A stretch of 64,000 nt of DNA from Erythrobacteraceae bacterium CFH 75059 (GTDB taxonomy: Bacteria > Pseudomonadota > Alphaproteobacteria > Sphingomonadales > Sphingomonadaceae): positions 620,001 to 684,000 of the forward strand of contig SJSR01000001.1 of assembly GCA_004331795.1 (NCBI GenBank), given 5' to 3'. Positions 15,528 through 26,487 of the stretch are shown here, one piece after another. Under the pieces are notes generated by a model, which worked only from the letters and a program-made list of their open reading frames with translations, searched no databases and was not told the origin of the DNA. The stretch's first letter is position 1. The number at the start of each line of letters is the position of its first letter. Both the position numbers and the translations under genes were made by a program.

Positions 15528-16130
15528 ATGCAGAGTTCCACTGAACACGCCCCGGACTTCGCGCTGGCGAGAACGGCCATGATCAACAGCCAGCTGCGCA
15601 CCAGCGGGGTGACGGGTCCGTTGGTGCTGGAGCGGATGAACACCGTCCCGCGCGAGGCCTTCGTGCCTGCCGCGCAGCGCGCCGCCGCGTACATCGACCG
15701 GTCGTTGCCGCTCGACGACGCGCATCAGCTTCCGCCACCGCTGTTCCATGGGCTGATGTTGCAGGAGGCACGCCTGGACCCGCAGGACCGCGTGCTGGTC
15801 GTGTCGCCGGCTCCCGGCTACCTCGAGGCCTTGGTGGCGCCGCTGGTCAATTCCGTGACGGCCATCGCCCCGTCGGCCGCAGCCGCGGGCGAGGTGCCGG
15901 AGGGTGGATATTCGCTCCTGCTGATCGACGGCGCTGCCGAGCAGGTGCCTGCGCCTCTCCTCGCCGCATTGACTCCCGCCGGGCGGGTGGTGACCGGGCT
16001 GGTGCAGGGCCAGGTGCAGAGGCTGTGCGTCGGCCGCGTCGTCGATGGCCGGCTGGCGGCGCAGCCGGTGCTGGAACTCGGCATTCCGCGCATCCCCGAA
16101 TTCGATCAGCCTCGCGTGTGGCGCTTCTGA
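15528..16130 (+). CDS. PCMT-like methyltransferase, degenerate SAM motif
   Basis: A 200-residue protein whose N-terminal half follows protein-L-isoaspartate O-methyltransferase (ARTAMINSQLRTSGVTGPLV, VPREAFVPAAQRAAAYIDR, LPPPLFHGLMLQEARLDPQD). Where active PCMTs have the glycine-rich SAM loop (VLEIGTGSGYQ), this reads VLVVSPAPGYLEAL, and the second SAM acidic residue is not apparent. Activity is therefore doubtful; it may be a structural or regulatory homologue. The stop overlaps the start of the TolC-type gene (TGATG), a pairing I recall from other sphingomonads. Confidence 0.82.
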   Translation: MQSSTEHAPDFALARTAMINSQLRTSGVTGPLVLERMNTVPREAFVPAAQRAAAYIDRSLPLDDAHQLPPPLFHGLMLQEARLDPQDRVLVVSPAPGYLEALVAPLVNSVTAIAPSAAAAGEVPEGGYSLLLIDGAAEQVPAPLLAALTPAGRVVTGLVQGQVQRLCVGRVVDGRLAAQPVLELGIPRIPEFDQPRVWRF

Positions 16131-17650
16131 TGCGCGCCCGCCTGTGCCGAGTCCTGCTGCTGTCCGGGCTGGTCGCAGCGGGCCTCGTCCCGGCAGCCGT
16201 CGCCGAGGCGCAGACGCTGCGCGAGGCGCTGGCGCAGGCCTACCGCTCCAATCCGAGCCTCCTCGCCGCCCGGTCGCAGCAGCGCGCCACCGACGAAACC
16301 GTGCCGATCCAGCGGGCGGCCGGTCTGCCCTCGGTGGACGCGAACGGCCGTTTCACCGAATTCCTGGTGCAGGATCAGGCAAGCTTCCTTGCGCCGGAAC
16401 GGGCGCTGAACGCCGGCATCAGCCTTGCCGTCCCGCTCTACCGCGGCGGCGCCGTGCGCAACGCGGTGCGCGCCGCCGAACAGCGGGTGGAAGCCGGCCG
16501 GGCCGATCTGCGCGGCGCCGAGAGCGCCTTGTTCACCCAGGTGGTTGCGGCCTACATGAACGTCCTGCGCGACGAGGCGGTGGTCGGGCTGGCGCAGAAT
16601 CAGGTGCAGGTGCTGGACATCAACCTGCAGGCGACCCGCGACCGCTTCACGATCGGCATCCTCACCCGCACCGACGTGGCACAATCGGAAGCACGGCTCG
16701 CCCTCGCGCGCGGAGAACTTCAGTCCGCACAGGCCAATCTCATCGCCTCGCGGGAAAACTACATCGCGCTCGTCGGCGCGGCGCCCGTCGACCTGCAACC
16801 GCCGCCTCCTCTTGGCGGCCTGCCCGCGACCGCGGCGGAGGCCGTGGCCGCGGCGCTCGACGCCAATCCCGACCTCGTCGCGGCGCGCGACCGGGCCGAA
16901 GCGTCGGCGCTCGACATCCGTGTCGCCGGCGCCGCGCGGCTGCCGCAGGTGTCGCTGGTGACGGGCTACACCTACCAGAACTTCCTCGGCACGCTGGGCG
17001 GCGCGGGCGGCGTGGCCGTGCCTCAGGCATCGGACGGTCTGCAGGCCGGGGTGAACCTGTCGCTCCCGCTGTTCCAGGGCGGACGTCCCGCCGCGCAGGA
17101 GCGGCAGGCGCAGGCGCGCGCCTCGGTCGCGCTCGAACAGATCGTGGAAGCCGAGCGCAACGTCATCGCGCAGGCCCGCTCCGCCTTTGCCAGCTACACC
17201 GCCGCGCTCGGGATCATCCGCTCGTCCGAAGCGGCGGTCAGCGCCGCGGCACTCAGTCTCGAAGGTGTGCGGGCGGAAAACACGGTCGGCAACCGCACCA
17301 TCCTCGACATCCTCGACGCGGAGCGCGAGCTGCTCAATGCCCGGGTCCAGCTCGTGCAGGCACAGCGCAACGCTTATGTTGCCGGCTTCTCCCTGCTGGC
17401 CGCCATGGGCCGGGCCGAGGCGCGCGACTTGGGGCTTGCCGAAGCGGGACCGCTCTACGACCCGGCCGAGAACTACGAGCGGGTGCGGGGCCGGTGGTTC
17501 GACTGGAGCCGCGAGCCCGATCCGGTGACCGGCGCCACCCGCACGATCGACGTTCCCGCAGCCGATGCGGCGGCCCGTCCCATTGCGCCGCTCGACGACG
17601 GCACGCAGAGTGTGCGCGAGATTGGCGATCTGCGTCCCGCTGGCCTATAG
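16130..17650 (+). CDS. tolC: TolC-family outer membrane efflux/secretion channel
   Basis: A 506-residue protein with a signal peptide (cleavage near AEAQ at ~28). It has the two tandem OEP repeats of TolC: long helices separated by beta segments (NAGISLAVPLYRGGAVRNAV at ~100 and AGVNLSLPLFQGGRPAAQER at ~310), and DILDAERELLNARVQLVQAQ near the end. It would form the trimeric outer-membrane and periplasmic tunnel for type I secretion or RND/MFS efflux. A 60-residue C-terminal tail is rich in Asp, Pro and Ala. No inner-membrane partner genes are adjacent, so it probably serves several pumps. Confidence 0.93.
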   Translation: MRARLCRVLLLSGLVAAGLVPAAVAEAQTLREALAQAYRSNPSLLAARSQQRATDETVPIQRAAGLPSVDANGRFTEFLVQDQASFLAPERALNAGISLAVPLYRGGAVRNAVRAAEQRVEAGRADLRGAESALFTQVVAAYMNVLRDEAVVGLAQNQVQVLDINLQATRDRFTIGILTRTDVAQSEARLALARGELQSAQANLIASRENYIALVGAAPVDLQPPPPLGGLPATAAEAVAAALDANPDLVAARDRAEASALDIRVAGAARLPQVSLVTGYTYQNFLGTLGGAGGVAVPQASDGLQAGVNLSLPLFQGGRPAAQERQAQARASVALEQIVEAERNVIAQARSAFASYTAALGIIRSSEAAVSAAALSLEGVRAENTVGNRTILDILDAERELLNARVQLVQAQRNAYVAGFSLLAAMGRAEARDLGLAEAGPLYDPAENYERVRGRWFDWSREPDPVTGATRTIDVPAADAAARPIAPLDDGTQSVREIGDLRPAGL

Positions 17651-17686
17651 TCCCCGGCCGCAGGGAGCCAGCACAGGGGCAGCAGC

Positions 17687-18292
17687 ATGCATCAGCCGGG
17701 TGAGCCGTCGGTGGAAGTCATTCTGGACAGCATCAAGCGGGTGATCGCCCGCGAGAACCGCGCTCTTGAACGGCGGCGCGGCGACCCTGTCGGCGGCGCG
17801 GACTGGCACCCGGACCGCTCTCCGGCCGCGGTGGAGGTGGAGCCGGCCAGCGCGGACGAAGCGGCAGAAGTTCTCGACCTCGAGGAAGACGAGATCGTGA
17901 CCGTCCCGGATTGGGCGCCGCAGGATAGCGAGGCGGCAGCGATGCTGGACGAAGAAGACCTGGCACCTGCGGAGGACTGGCCGGCGGCCGAGGCTGCCGG
18001 AGCGACCGCGGCTGAGGACGATGCCGGATCCCCTGCGCGAACCGGATCCGGCGAGGAAGAGGACAAGCCGCTGATGAGCGGCGCGGCGCGCACGGCCCTG
18101 CGCGACAACTTCGCGGCCCTGCAGCTCCTCAGCACCCTTGCGCGCGAACGCGCCGGCGATGGCGGCGACATGGAGTCCATGGTGCAGGCGCTGCTGCGGC
18201 CCATGCTGGCGCGCTGGCTCGACGAGCATCTGCCGCCGCTGGTCGAACGCCTCGTGCGGGACGAGATCCGCCGGATCGTCGGTCAGGGCTGA
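17687..18292 (+). CDS. popZ: PopZ-like pole-organising protein (DUF2497)
   Basis: A 201-residue protein with the three-part layout of PopZ. A short N-terminal helix (PSVEVILDSIKRVIAREN) is followed by an acidic, disordered middle (~35-125, rich in Glu, Asp, Ala and Pro), then C-terminal helices (AARTALRDNFAALQLLSTLA and MVQALLRPMLARWLDEHLPP to the end) that mediate oligomerisation. In Caulobacter PopZ forms polar condensates that hold the ParB-parS centromere. parA, parB and two parS sites are present 16-21 kb away in this window. It lies 36 bp after tolC. Confidence 0.88.
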   Translation: MHQPGEPSVEVILDSIKRVIARENRALERRRGDPVGGADWHPDRSPAAVEVEPASADEAAEVLDLEEDEIVTVPDWAPQDSEAAAMLDEEDLAPAEDWPAAEAAGATAAEDDAGSPARTGSGEEEDKPLMSGAARTALRDNFAALQLLSTLARERAGDGGDMESMVQALLRPMLARWLDEHLPPLVERLVRDEIRRIVGQG

Positions 18293-18348
18293 GACCGGCT
18301 GCGCTGCGCGGTCTTAACATGCGCGCGGCTTGTCCCTAAGCAGGACCG

Positions 18349-20549
<2,201 letters not shown>

Positions 20550-20553
<4 letters not shown>

Positions 20554-20933
20554 ACGGCAAGGCGCTCGACAAGGCCCGCGCGAATCTTGCCAAGACCGGC
20601 GGCGCGCAGGCGCAGCGTCACATCTTCCTGTGCGCGCTCGCGGAAAAGCAGAAGTGCTGTTCTCGCGCCGACGGCAAGGCCTCGTGGGACTACCTGAAGC
20701 GCCGGCTCAAGGAGCTGGGGCACACGGGTCCGGCAGACAGGCAGCCACCTGGCGCGGGCATCAACCGCACCAAGGCGGACTGCCTCCAGCTGTGCGCCGC
20801 TGGTCCGATCGCCGTCGTCTGGCCCGACAATGTCTGGTATCACTCGTGCCATCCGCCGGTGCTGGAAAGGATCATCCAGGAGCACCTGATCGGCGGCTGT
20901 CCGGTCGAGGATTTCCGCCTCTACCCGGCCTGA
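20550..20933 (+). CDS. Thioredoxin-like 2Fe-2S ferredoxin protein
   Basis: A 127-residue protein with the pattern of thioredoxin-fold 2Fe-2S proteins: [16 protein letters not shown] near the N-terminus, then [20 protein letters not shown] and a terminal VEDFRL. The cysteines after HIFLC and the DCLQLC pair are the likely cluster ligands. It starts with GTG overlapping the peptidase stop by 4 bp, so translation is coupled, though no functional link is obvious. Redox partner unknown. Confidence 0.87.
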
Positions 20934-20960
20934 GGCCGGACGGGGCCGCTCGGGAAGGCG

Positions 20961-21254
20961 TCAGCGGCGCCAGTGCTCGCCGGTGTGGTCCTCGATCGCC
21001 TCGTCATGTCCGGTCCCGCTCGACAGGAACACCAGCCCCATGAGCGCACCCGTTAGCATCACCGTCAACCCCAGGCCGAGGGCCAGGGCGATGTAGAAAT
21101 GCACCGACACCGGCTCGCCCGCCCAGTAGGTGAACAGCCATGCCGCCAGCACGACCGCCAGCGCCAGCGCGCCCAGCCATTTGAGGATGCGGCGATAGCG
21201 CGCCCAGGCGAAGCGGGCGACCTCGGCATCGTCGAGCGGGCTTCTGCGGGCCAT
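20961..21254 (-). CDS. Small membrane protein, unknown
   Basis: A 97-residue protein with an N-terminal acidic/basic segment (SPLDDAEVARFAWARYRRIL), two membrane helices (about 27-46 and 52-75) and a polar His-containing tail. No domain that I can name; similar small proteins occur in sphingomonads by recollection. Convergent with the ferredoxin gene (27-bp gap). Confidence 0.65.
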   Translation of the reverse strand: MARRSPLDDAEVARFAWARYRRILKWLGALALAVVLAAWLFTYWAGEPVSVHFYIALALGLGLTVMLTGALMGLVFLSSGTGHDEAIEDHTGEHWRR

Positions 21255-21376
21255 GGCGCGCGATGTGGAGCATGGCATGCCGCTTTGCAAGGCGCACGGC
21301 ACCCGGCTGCGTCCGGGTGGCGTTGACGGGTGATCCGTGACACACTCCGCGAACGGATCATCAGGGAGCCTGCGCC

Positions 21377-21808
21377 ATGACGATTGCCCGTCTCATCGCC
21401 GACCGCGACCCCGCCGCCATCATCACCTGCGCAGCCGACGCCACGCTGAAGGAGGCGGTCGCCTGTCTCGCCGAGCGCCGGATCGGTGCCCTGCCCGTGA
21501 TCGACGACACGGGCGTCTGCGGCATCCTGTCCGAGCGGGATGTGATCTACCGGCTGCGCGACGAGGGGGCGGCCTGCCTCGAACGCCGCGTGGCCGAGGT
21601 CATGACCGCCCCGGCCATCACCGTCACCCGCGCCACCACCGTGGACGAGGCGCTGCAGCTCATGACCCGGCGACGGGTTCGTCACCTGCCGGTGATCGAG
21701 AACGGCGCCATGGTGGGCTTCGTGTCGATCGGCGATCTCGTCAAGGCGCAGGTCGACGAGGCGCAGCGCGAGGCGGCCTTGATGCGCGACTACATCACCC
21801 ACGCTTGA
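21377..21808 (+). CDS. Two-CBS-domain protein
   Basis: A 143-residue protein made of two CBS domains (~10-60 and ~73-125: LAERRIGALPVIDDTGVCGI and MTRRRVRHLPVIENGAMVGF) and a short C-terminal helix. Stand-alone CBS pairs bind adenosine nucleotides and modulate partner proteins; the partner is unknown. GGGAGCC upstream of ATG 21377 is a good ribosome site. Confidence 0.9.
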   Translation: MTIARLIADRDPAAIITCAADATLKEAVACLAERRIGALPVIDDTGVCGILSERDVIYRLRDEGAACLERRVAEVMTAPAITVTRATTVDEALQLMTRRRVRHLPVIENGAMVGFVSIGDLVKAQVDEAQREAALMRDYITHA

Positions 21809-21839
21809 GCGGCCCGCCGCCGGGTCCTATCTTGGCGCC

Positions 21840-22169
21840 ATGACGGCTTCAGCCACCCTCACCGCCGCCGCCGCCGCGCGGGTCGCCCAGATCGCCCGCC
21901 GCCAGCAGCGCGAGCCGATCCTGCGCCTCGCGGTCGATGGCGGCGGCTGCTCCGGCTTCCAGTACCGCTTCGCGCTGGCGGACGGGATCGAGGCCGATGA
22001 TCTGGTCAGCGAGACGGACGGTGTGCGGCTCGTGATCGATCCCGTCAGTCTCGATCTCGTCGACGGATGCCGGGTGGATTTTGTCGAGTCGCTTGGCGGC
22101 GCGGCGTTCCGGGTCGAAAATCCGCAGGCCGCCGCCGGATGCGGGTGCGGCTCGAGCTTCGCCATCTGA
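21840..22169 (+). CDS. erpA: Iron-sulfur cluster insertion protein (ErpA/IscA type)
   Basis: A 109-residue A-type carrier with the three conserved cysteines (GGCSGFQY and CGCGSSF at the C-terminus), which bind and pass an Fe-S cluster to apoproteins. ErpA fits best but IscA or SufA cannot be excluded. It lies 11 bp before the exonuclease gene and is probably cotranscribed with it. Confidence 0.9.
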   Translation: MTASATLTAAAAARVAQIARRQQREPILRLAVDGGGCSGFQYRFALADGIEADDLVSETDGVRLVIDPVSLDLVDGCRVDFVESLGGAAFRVENPQAAAGCGCGSSFAI

Positions 22170-22180
22170 GCGCCGCCGCC

Positions 22181-22954
22181 GTGCGCATCGCCACCTTCAA
22201 CATCAACGGCGTGAAGGCGCGCCTGCCGCGTCTGCTGGAGTGGCTGGAGGAAACACGTCCTGCCGTCGCGTGCCTGCAGGAAATCAAATCACAGGATGAC
22301 GGCTTTCCCGCCAAGGCGTTGCAGGCGATCGGCTACCACGCCATCTGGCACGGGCAGAAGGGGTTCAACGGGGTGGCCATCCTTGCCGACGGCGCGGTGC
22401 CGCGCGAGGTCCGCCGCGGGCTGCCCGGCGATCCCGATGACGCGCAGGCCCGCTACCTCGAGGCCGAGGTGAACGGGGTGCGGGTCGCCTCGATCTACCT
22501 CCCCAATGGCAATCCGCAACCCGGCCCCAAATTCGAGTACAAGCTCGCCTGGTTCGCGCGTCTGCGCGTCCATGCGGCCAGCCTCTGGGCCGAGGAGGTG
22601 CCGGTGGTGCTGGCTGGCGATTTCAACGTCGTCCCGACCGATGCCGATATCTGGGCCGCCGATGCGCTTGCCGAGGATGCCCTCACCCAGCCGGAGTCGC
22701 GCGATGCATGGGCGCGCCTGCTTGGCGACGGGTGGACCGATGCGGTCGCCACGCTTCACCCGCGGGGCGGCGTGTGGACCTTCTGGGACTACCAGGCCGG
22801 AGCATGGCCGCGCGATCACGGTTTCCGCATCGATCACCTGCTGCTGTCGCCCGAATGCGCCGATCGGCTCTGCGCCGGGGGCGTGGACAAGGGGCACCGC
22901 GGCCGCGAGCGGGCGAGCGACCACGCGCCCGTGTGGATCGAAATGACGGGCTGA
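22181..22954 (+). CDS. xth: Exonuclease III
   Basis: A 257-residue enzyme of the exonuclease-endonuclease-phosphatase fold, starting at GTG 22181 (VRIATFNINGVKAR). Catalytic motifs: LQEIKSQDDGFP, YLPNGNPQPGPKFEYKLAWF, LAGDFNVVPTDADI, FWDYQAGAWPRDHGFRIDHL, and a terminal SDHAPVW. It processes abasic sites and 3' blocked ends in base-excision repair, in the cytoplasm. Confidence 0.95.
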   Translation: MRIATFNINGVKARLPRLLEWLEETRPAVACLQEIKSQDDGFPAKALQAIGYHAIWHGQKGFNGVAILADGAVPREVRRGLPGDPDDAQARYLEAEVNGVRVASIYLPNGNPQPGPKFEYKLAWFARLRVHAASLWAEEVPVVLAGDFNVVPTDADIWAADALAEDALTQPESRDAWARLLGDGWTDAVATLHPRGGVWTFWDYQAGAWPRDHGFRIDHLLLSPECADRLCAGGVDKGHRGRERASDHAPVWIEMTG

Positions 22955-23009
22955 GGCGTTGCAGAGGGCGTTGAGCGGCTCACGGCCGCCCTGCCATGGA
23001 GAACTGCCG

Positions 23010-23420
23010 ATGCGCGCCCTGAACGCCCTTGCCGCCTGCTCCGCTTTTGCCGCTCTGGCGGCCTGCGCCACACTGCCCGGCGGCGAGAACGCCCGCTCGG
23101 CCCTTGCGGGCGCCGACTGGACGGTGATCAGCATCGACGGCCGCGACGTCGTGTCAGGCACGCCGCCGACGCTGACCTTCGGCTCCGACGGGCGCGTCAC
23201 CGGCACCACTGGCTGCAACCGGTTCTTCGCCAGCTACACCGAAGGCACCGACACGGTGACCATCGGCCAGGTCGGCGGCACGCGCATGGCCTGCGCCGCC
23301 CCGCTCATGGAGCAGGAGCGGACCATGCTGGCCGCCCTGCCGGGCACGCACCGCTTTGCCGTCGCGGCGGGGCAGCTGACCCTCACCACGCAGAGCGGAG
23401 CGGTCATCCGCGCCCGCTGA
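23010..23420 (+). CDS. META-domain lipoprotein (HslJ-like)
   Basis: A 136-residue protein with a lipoprotein signal ending LAAC (Cys near residue 20) and a META/HslJ domain (GTTGCNRFFASY, MACAAPLMEQERTMLAALPG). GGAG lies just upstream of ATG 23010, which places the start after an in-frame upstream ATG. The family is often linked to envelope stress or antibiotic tolerance, as in novobiocin resistance for HslJ; its role here is unknown. Confidence 0.88.
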   Translation: MRALNALAACSAFAALAACATLPGGENARSALAGADWTVISIDGRDVVSGTPPTLTFGSDGRVTGTTGCNRFFASYTEGTDTVTIGQVGGTRMACAAPLMEQERTMLAALPGTHRFAVAAGQLTLTTQSGAVIRAR

Positions 23421-23431
23421 GAAGGCGCCGA

Positions 23432-24091
23432 TCAGCGGTAGAAGATGTGGCGGTTGATGGTGGCGGCCGCAACCCGGCGGCGCGCCCAATCCGGGCGCAC
23501 GTAATTGGCGTGGAAGTACAGCGCCTCGTCCGCCGCGCTGTCCCAGCTGTCGTAATGCGCGATCTGGGCGATGGCCTTGGCCTGCGCCCATGCCGGTGAA
23601 TGCTCCGGGATCGGCGGCATGCGCCCGTTGCGCACGAAGGAGAACTGGGCCCGCTGATACACCACGCCGCAGTAGCTGTCGGGAAAGCGGGAGGATTGCT
23701 TGCGGTTGATCACGACCTTGGCGACGGCGAGCTGCCCGTGCAGGGGTTCGCCACGCGCCTCGAAGTAGATGGCCCCGGCGAGGCAGCGCATCTCTTCGGA
23801 CAGGGTGTCGGTCACGCGGGTCTGCGCCACGAGATCGCGCAAGGATGCGGCGGTGCGGTCAGCTGCGGGCGCATCCCGCTGCTCCTCGGCTGCGGAAGGA
23901 GCCAGCGGCTGCACCACCTCGCGGCTCAAGAACACGGGAACCGGATCCGCAACCGGTTGTTCGGGAAGGAGAATTTGGAACGTGCCCGGCGCTTCCTGAG
24001 CGCGGGCGGTGCCCTCGTCGGGCGTGAAAAGGGTGGCAAGAACAGCCATGACCGGCAAGGCCGTGGCTGCGGTAAACGTGCGTTTGGTCAC
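23432..24091 (-). CDS. SleB/CwlJ-type cell wall hydrolase
   Basis: A 219-residue protein with a signal peptide (~1-31) and a C-terminal Hydrolase_2 domain (~95-219): LAGAIYFEARGEPLHGQLAV with the catalytic Glu, INRKQSSRFPDSYCGVVYQR, FSFVRNGRMP and YFHANYV. In spore formers this family degrades cortex; in Gram-negatives it is a putative periplasmic lytic enzyme. The gene is monocistronic; the 173 bp upstream hold nothing clear beyond its promoter region. Confidence 0.9.
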   Translation of the reverse strand: MTKRTFTAATALPVMAVLATLFTPDEGTARAQEAPGTFQILLPEQPVADPVPVFLSREVVQPLAPSAAEEQRDAPAADRTAASLRDLVAQTRVTDTLSEEMRCLAGAIYFEARGEPLHGQLAVAKVVINRKQSSRFPDSYCGVVYQRAQFSFVRNGRMPPIPEHSPAWAQAKAIAQIAHYDSWDSAADEALYFHANYVRPDWARRRVAAATINRHIFYR

Positions 24092-24264
24092 TCAGGTCCG
24101 TCCAAAGGCGGTGAGCGTTCCTGCGCAGGCCGGGTGTGGTGCGCCTTGGCGCCCGCACCTTCCGTATCAATCAAATGCCTGCCGGCCGCCCCCCGTCTGC
24201 GCGCCAGCACCGCCGGCTGTCAGGCCGTGGTCGATGCCGCCTTCGCTGTGGGAGAGCCGCCCCG

Positions 24265-24627
24265 TTACGGACGAGTGGGGTCGGGGTCAACACATTCTCG
24301 CCGCATTTCGATGAACCGTTCGGGACGCGTGGTGTCCAGTTCGACGATCCACAGGTCGGGATCGCCTGCTGTACGCCGCCGCAGATAGTCGGGATCGATC
24401 GCGCCGCCGGCGGTGACGGGGGCCGACACCGGTGTGAAGCCGCGCCACCCGTCGGCACGCGGCAGCCGCTCCCACAGCCGCTGGGCACCGCCGCGCTCCG
24501 TCGTGACGATCAGGATGGTGCCCGCATCCGGGTCGCCGCGGTGCAGCACAGTGGCAAAGCCGCCCTCGCTCTCGACCGCCCGACGCCAGGCGCCGATCTC
24601 GAGTCGCGGCGGAAGCCGGCCCTCCAT
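24265..24627 (-). CDS. DUF1491 family protein
   Basis: A 120-residue protein with the DUF1491 pattern (RLPPRLEIGAWRRAVESEGG, LHRGDPDAGTILIV, RRRTAGDPDLWIVELDT). Function unknown; the family is common in alphaproteobacteria. ATG 24627 has a GGGAGGG ribosome site. It lies 17 bp after the PaaI-type gene and is probably the last gene of the dnaQ-side block. Confidence 0.85.
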   Translation of the reverse strand: MEGRLPPRLEIGAWRRAVESEGGFATVLHRGDPDAGTILIVTTERGGAQRLWERLPRADGWRGFTPVSAPVTAGGAIDPDYLRRRTAGDPDLWIVELDTTRPERFIEMRRECVDPDPTRP

Positions 24628-24644
24628 CGCCTGCCCTCCCGCTC

Positions 24645-25127
24645 TCACCCCGCCTGCGCGCCGTAGGCGGGAAGGCTGGTGAGCGCGATGCGCGAGCGCA
24701 TGAACGTGCCGGTGCCGCGCCCCACCTCGTCCCCCTGCGCGTCGATCAGCCGCGCCTCGGCCACGAGAACGCGGCGTCGCCCGGACACCCAGCTGCCATG
24801 CGCCTCCACCGGTCCTTCCCGCACCGGCTTGCTGAAATGCAGATTGAACGACGTGGTCAGCAGGAAGCAGTCGGTCACAAGCGTGTTCGCGGCGTAGAAC
24901 GCGGCATCGTCGAGCATCTTGAAGTAGACCGTTCCGTGCGCCGCGCCGGCGGCGTGATACACGTCGGGGGACAGGGTGGCGCGGATGATGGACCGCCCCT
25001 CGCCGGTGATGGTGAGGACCGATGGGAACAGCCGGTTGATGGCGGCTGCGCTGTAGAGACGTTCCAGCGCCCGATGGTGGCGGCCATCCTCCGCCGGCCC
25101 GGCACGGAGCGAGGGTTGCGTGCTCAC
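24645..25127 (-). CDS. PaaI-family thioesterase
   Basis: A 160-residue hotdog-fold protein. It carries AAGAAHGTVYFKMLDDAAFY, the segment corresponding to the HGG...D active site, and TTSFNLHFSKPVREGPVEAH. Members hydrolyse acyl- or aryl-CoA esters; the substrate is unknown. It lies 31 bp downstream of hpf. Confidence 0.87.
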   Translation of the reverse strand: MSTQPSLRAGPAEDGRHHRALERLYSAAAINRLFPSVLTITGEGRSIIRATLSPDVYHAAGAAHGTVYFKMLDDAAFYAANTLVTDCFLLTTSFNLHFSKPVREGPVEAHGSWVSGRRRVLVAEARLIDAQGDEVGRGTGTFMRSRIALTSLPAYGAQAG

Positions 25128-25158
25128 CTCGGCCGGTCCGGCGCCGGCACGTGCCCGG

Positions 25159-25728
25159 TCATCGCGGCTCGACCCAGCCGACCGAGTGGTCGTCGCGGCG
25201 ATACACCATGTTGTGCCGCCCGGTTCCGGCGTTCTTGAAAAACAGCGCGTTGGTGTTGCGCAGGTCGAGCATCATCACCGCATCGGCCACGCTGCACTCG
25301 GGAATGTCGACCCGCGTTTCGGCGATCACCGGCGGCGCTTCGGGTGCATCGTCCGGGCTTTCGTCCTGCTGCTCGGCGGCGAAGATGCGGTAGGCGGCCT
25401 CTTCCTCCTCGCGCGGGGACAGCACCCGCTCGCTGCGCGCCTTCAGCCGGGTCTTGTAGCGCCGGAGCTGCTTCTCGATCTTGCCGGTGGCCTGATCGAA
25501 GGCAAGGTGCACGTCGTGGGCCGTGCCGCTGCCCTTGAGGATCAGACCCTGCGTCACATGGGTGATGATGTCGCACGAAAAGGCGCCGCCCGGCTGCCGG
25601 CCGAACGTCACGTGCGAGGACATGGCGCGGCTGAAATACTTGTCGACCATCTCGCTCAGCCGGTCGTGCACCTGCGCCTGAAGCGCCGCGCCGGTGTCGA
25701 TCTGATGACCAGAAACCCGGATGTCCAT
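25159..25728 (-). CDS. hpf: Long-form ribosome hibernation promoting factor
   Basis: A 189-residue protein: N-terminal HPF/YfiA domain (~1-100, starting MDIRVSGHQIDTG) and a C-terminal dimerisation domain (~130-189, VADAVMMLDLRNTNALFFKN, ending HSVGWVEPR). Long HPF binds the decoding centre and pairs two 70S ribosomes into inactive 100S dimers in stationary phase. It is separated from dnaQ by 39 bp. Confidence 0.95.
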   Translation of the reverse strand: MDIRVSGHQIDTGAALQAQVHDRLSEMVDKYFSRAMSSHVTFGRQPGGAFSCDIITHVTQGLILKGSGTAHDVHLAFDQATGKIEKQLRRYKTRLKARSERVLSPREEEEAAYRIFAAEQQDESPDDAPEAPPVIAETRVDIPECSVADAVMMLDLRNTNALFFKNAGTGRHNMVYRRDDHSVGWVEPR

Positions 25729-25767
25729 GGCTTGCCTTCTCCCTTGTTCGCCCTCCGGCCGCGCCGT

Positions 25768-26454
25768 TCAGGCCAGCCAGAGCGGATTGCTCAGCGTCTC
25801 CACGAAGGCCCGGTGGCGCGCCAGTTCCTCCGCGGTGGCGGCATGCGGGCGCGGCGGGCGCACTCGGCGTGACGGGGCCGCCGGCTGGAGGGACGCGGCG
25901 TCGGATGGTTCAACTGAAGCAAGCTCCAGCCCGATCTGCCGCCCGCCGGTCAGCTCGACATAGACCTGCGCCAGCAGTTCGGCATCGAGCAGGGCGCCAT
26001 GCTGCACCCGGTGACTGCGATCGATGCCGTAGCGGCTGCACAGGGCGTCCAGCGACAGCTTGGCACCGGGGTGCCGACGGCGGGCGATCTGCACCGTGTC
26101 CACCATTCGCGACTCGCACACCGGCTGATGCCCGCTCCGCGCCAGTTCGGCATTCAGGAAGCCGAAGTCGAAGCCGGCATTGTGCGCCACCAGCGGCGAG
26201 TCGCGCAGAAACGCCAGCAGCTCGTCGGCGAGATCGGCGAAGAGCGGCTTGTCGGCAAGGAACTGGGCGGACAGCCCGTGGACCGCCTGCGCTCCGGCGG
26301 GCATGTCGCGTTGCGGATTGAAATACGCGTGAAACACCGCCCCCGTAGGAACGCGGTTGACGATCTCGATGCACCCGATCTCCACCATCCGGTCGCCGGC
26401 CGCCGGGTCGAGGCCGGTGGTTTCGGTGTCGAAGACGATCTCGCGCATCGCCAT
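25768..26454 (-). CDS. dnaQ: DNA polymerase III epsilon subunit (3'-5' proofreading exonuclease)
   Basis: A 228-residue DEDDh exonuclease: FDTETTGLDP (Exo I), HNAGFDFGFLN (Exo II) and RVQHGALLDAELLAQVY (Exo III with catalytic His and Asp). The C-terminal ~40 residues (rich in Pro and Arg) carry the polymerase-binding tail. It proofreads the replicative polymerase. Start ATG 26454 (MAMREIV); an internal ATG two codons on is also possible. It lies 33 bp after coaE. Confidence 0.95.
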   Translation of the reverse strand: MAMREIVFDTETTGLDPAAGDRMVEIGCIEIVNRVPTGAVFHAYFNPQRDMPAGAQAVHGLSAQFLADKPLFADLADELLAFLRDSPLVAHNAGFDFGFLNAELARSGHQPVCESRMVDTVQIARRRHPGAKLSLDALCSRYGIDRSHRVQHGALLDAELLAQVYVELTGGRQIGLELASVEPSDAASLQPAAPSRRVRPPRPHAATAEELARHRAFVETLSNPLWLA

Positions 26455-26487
26455 GGTTATCGGTCCGCCATGCCGCCTTGGCAAGGC

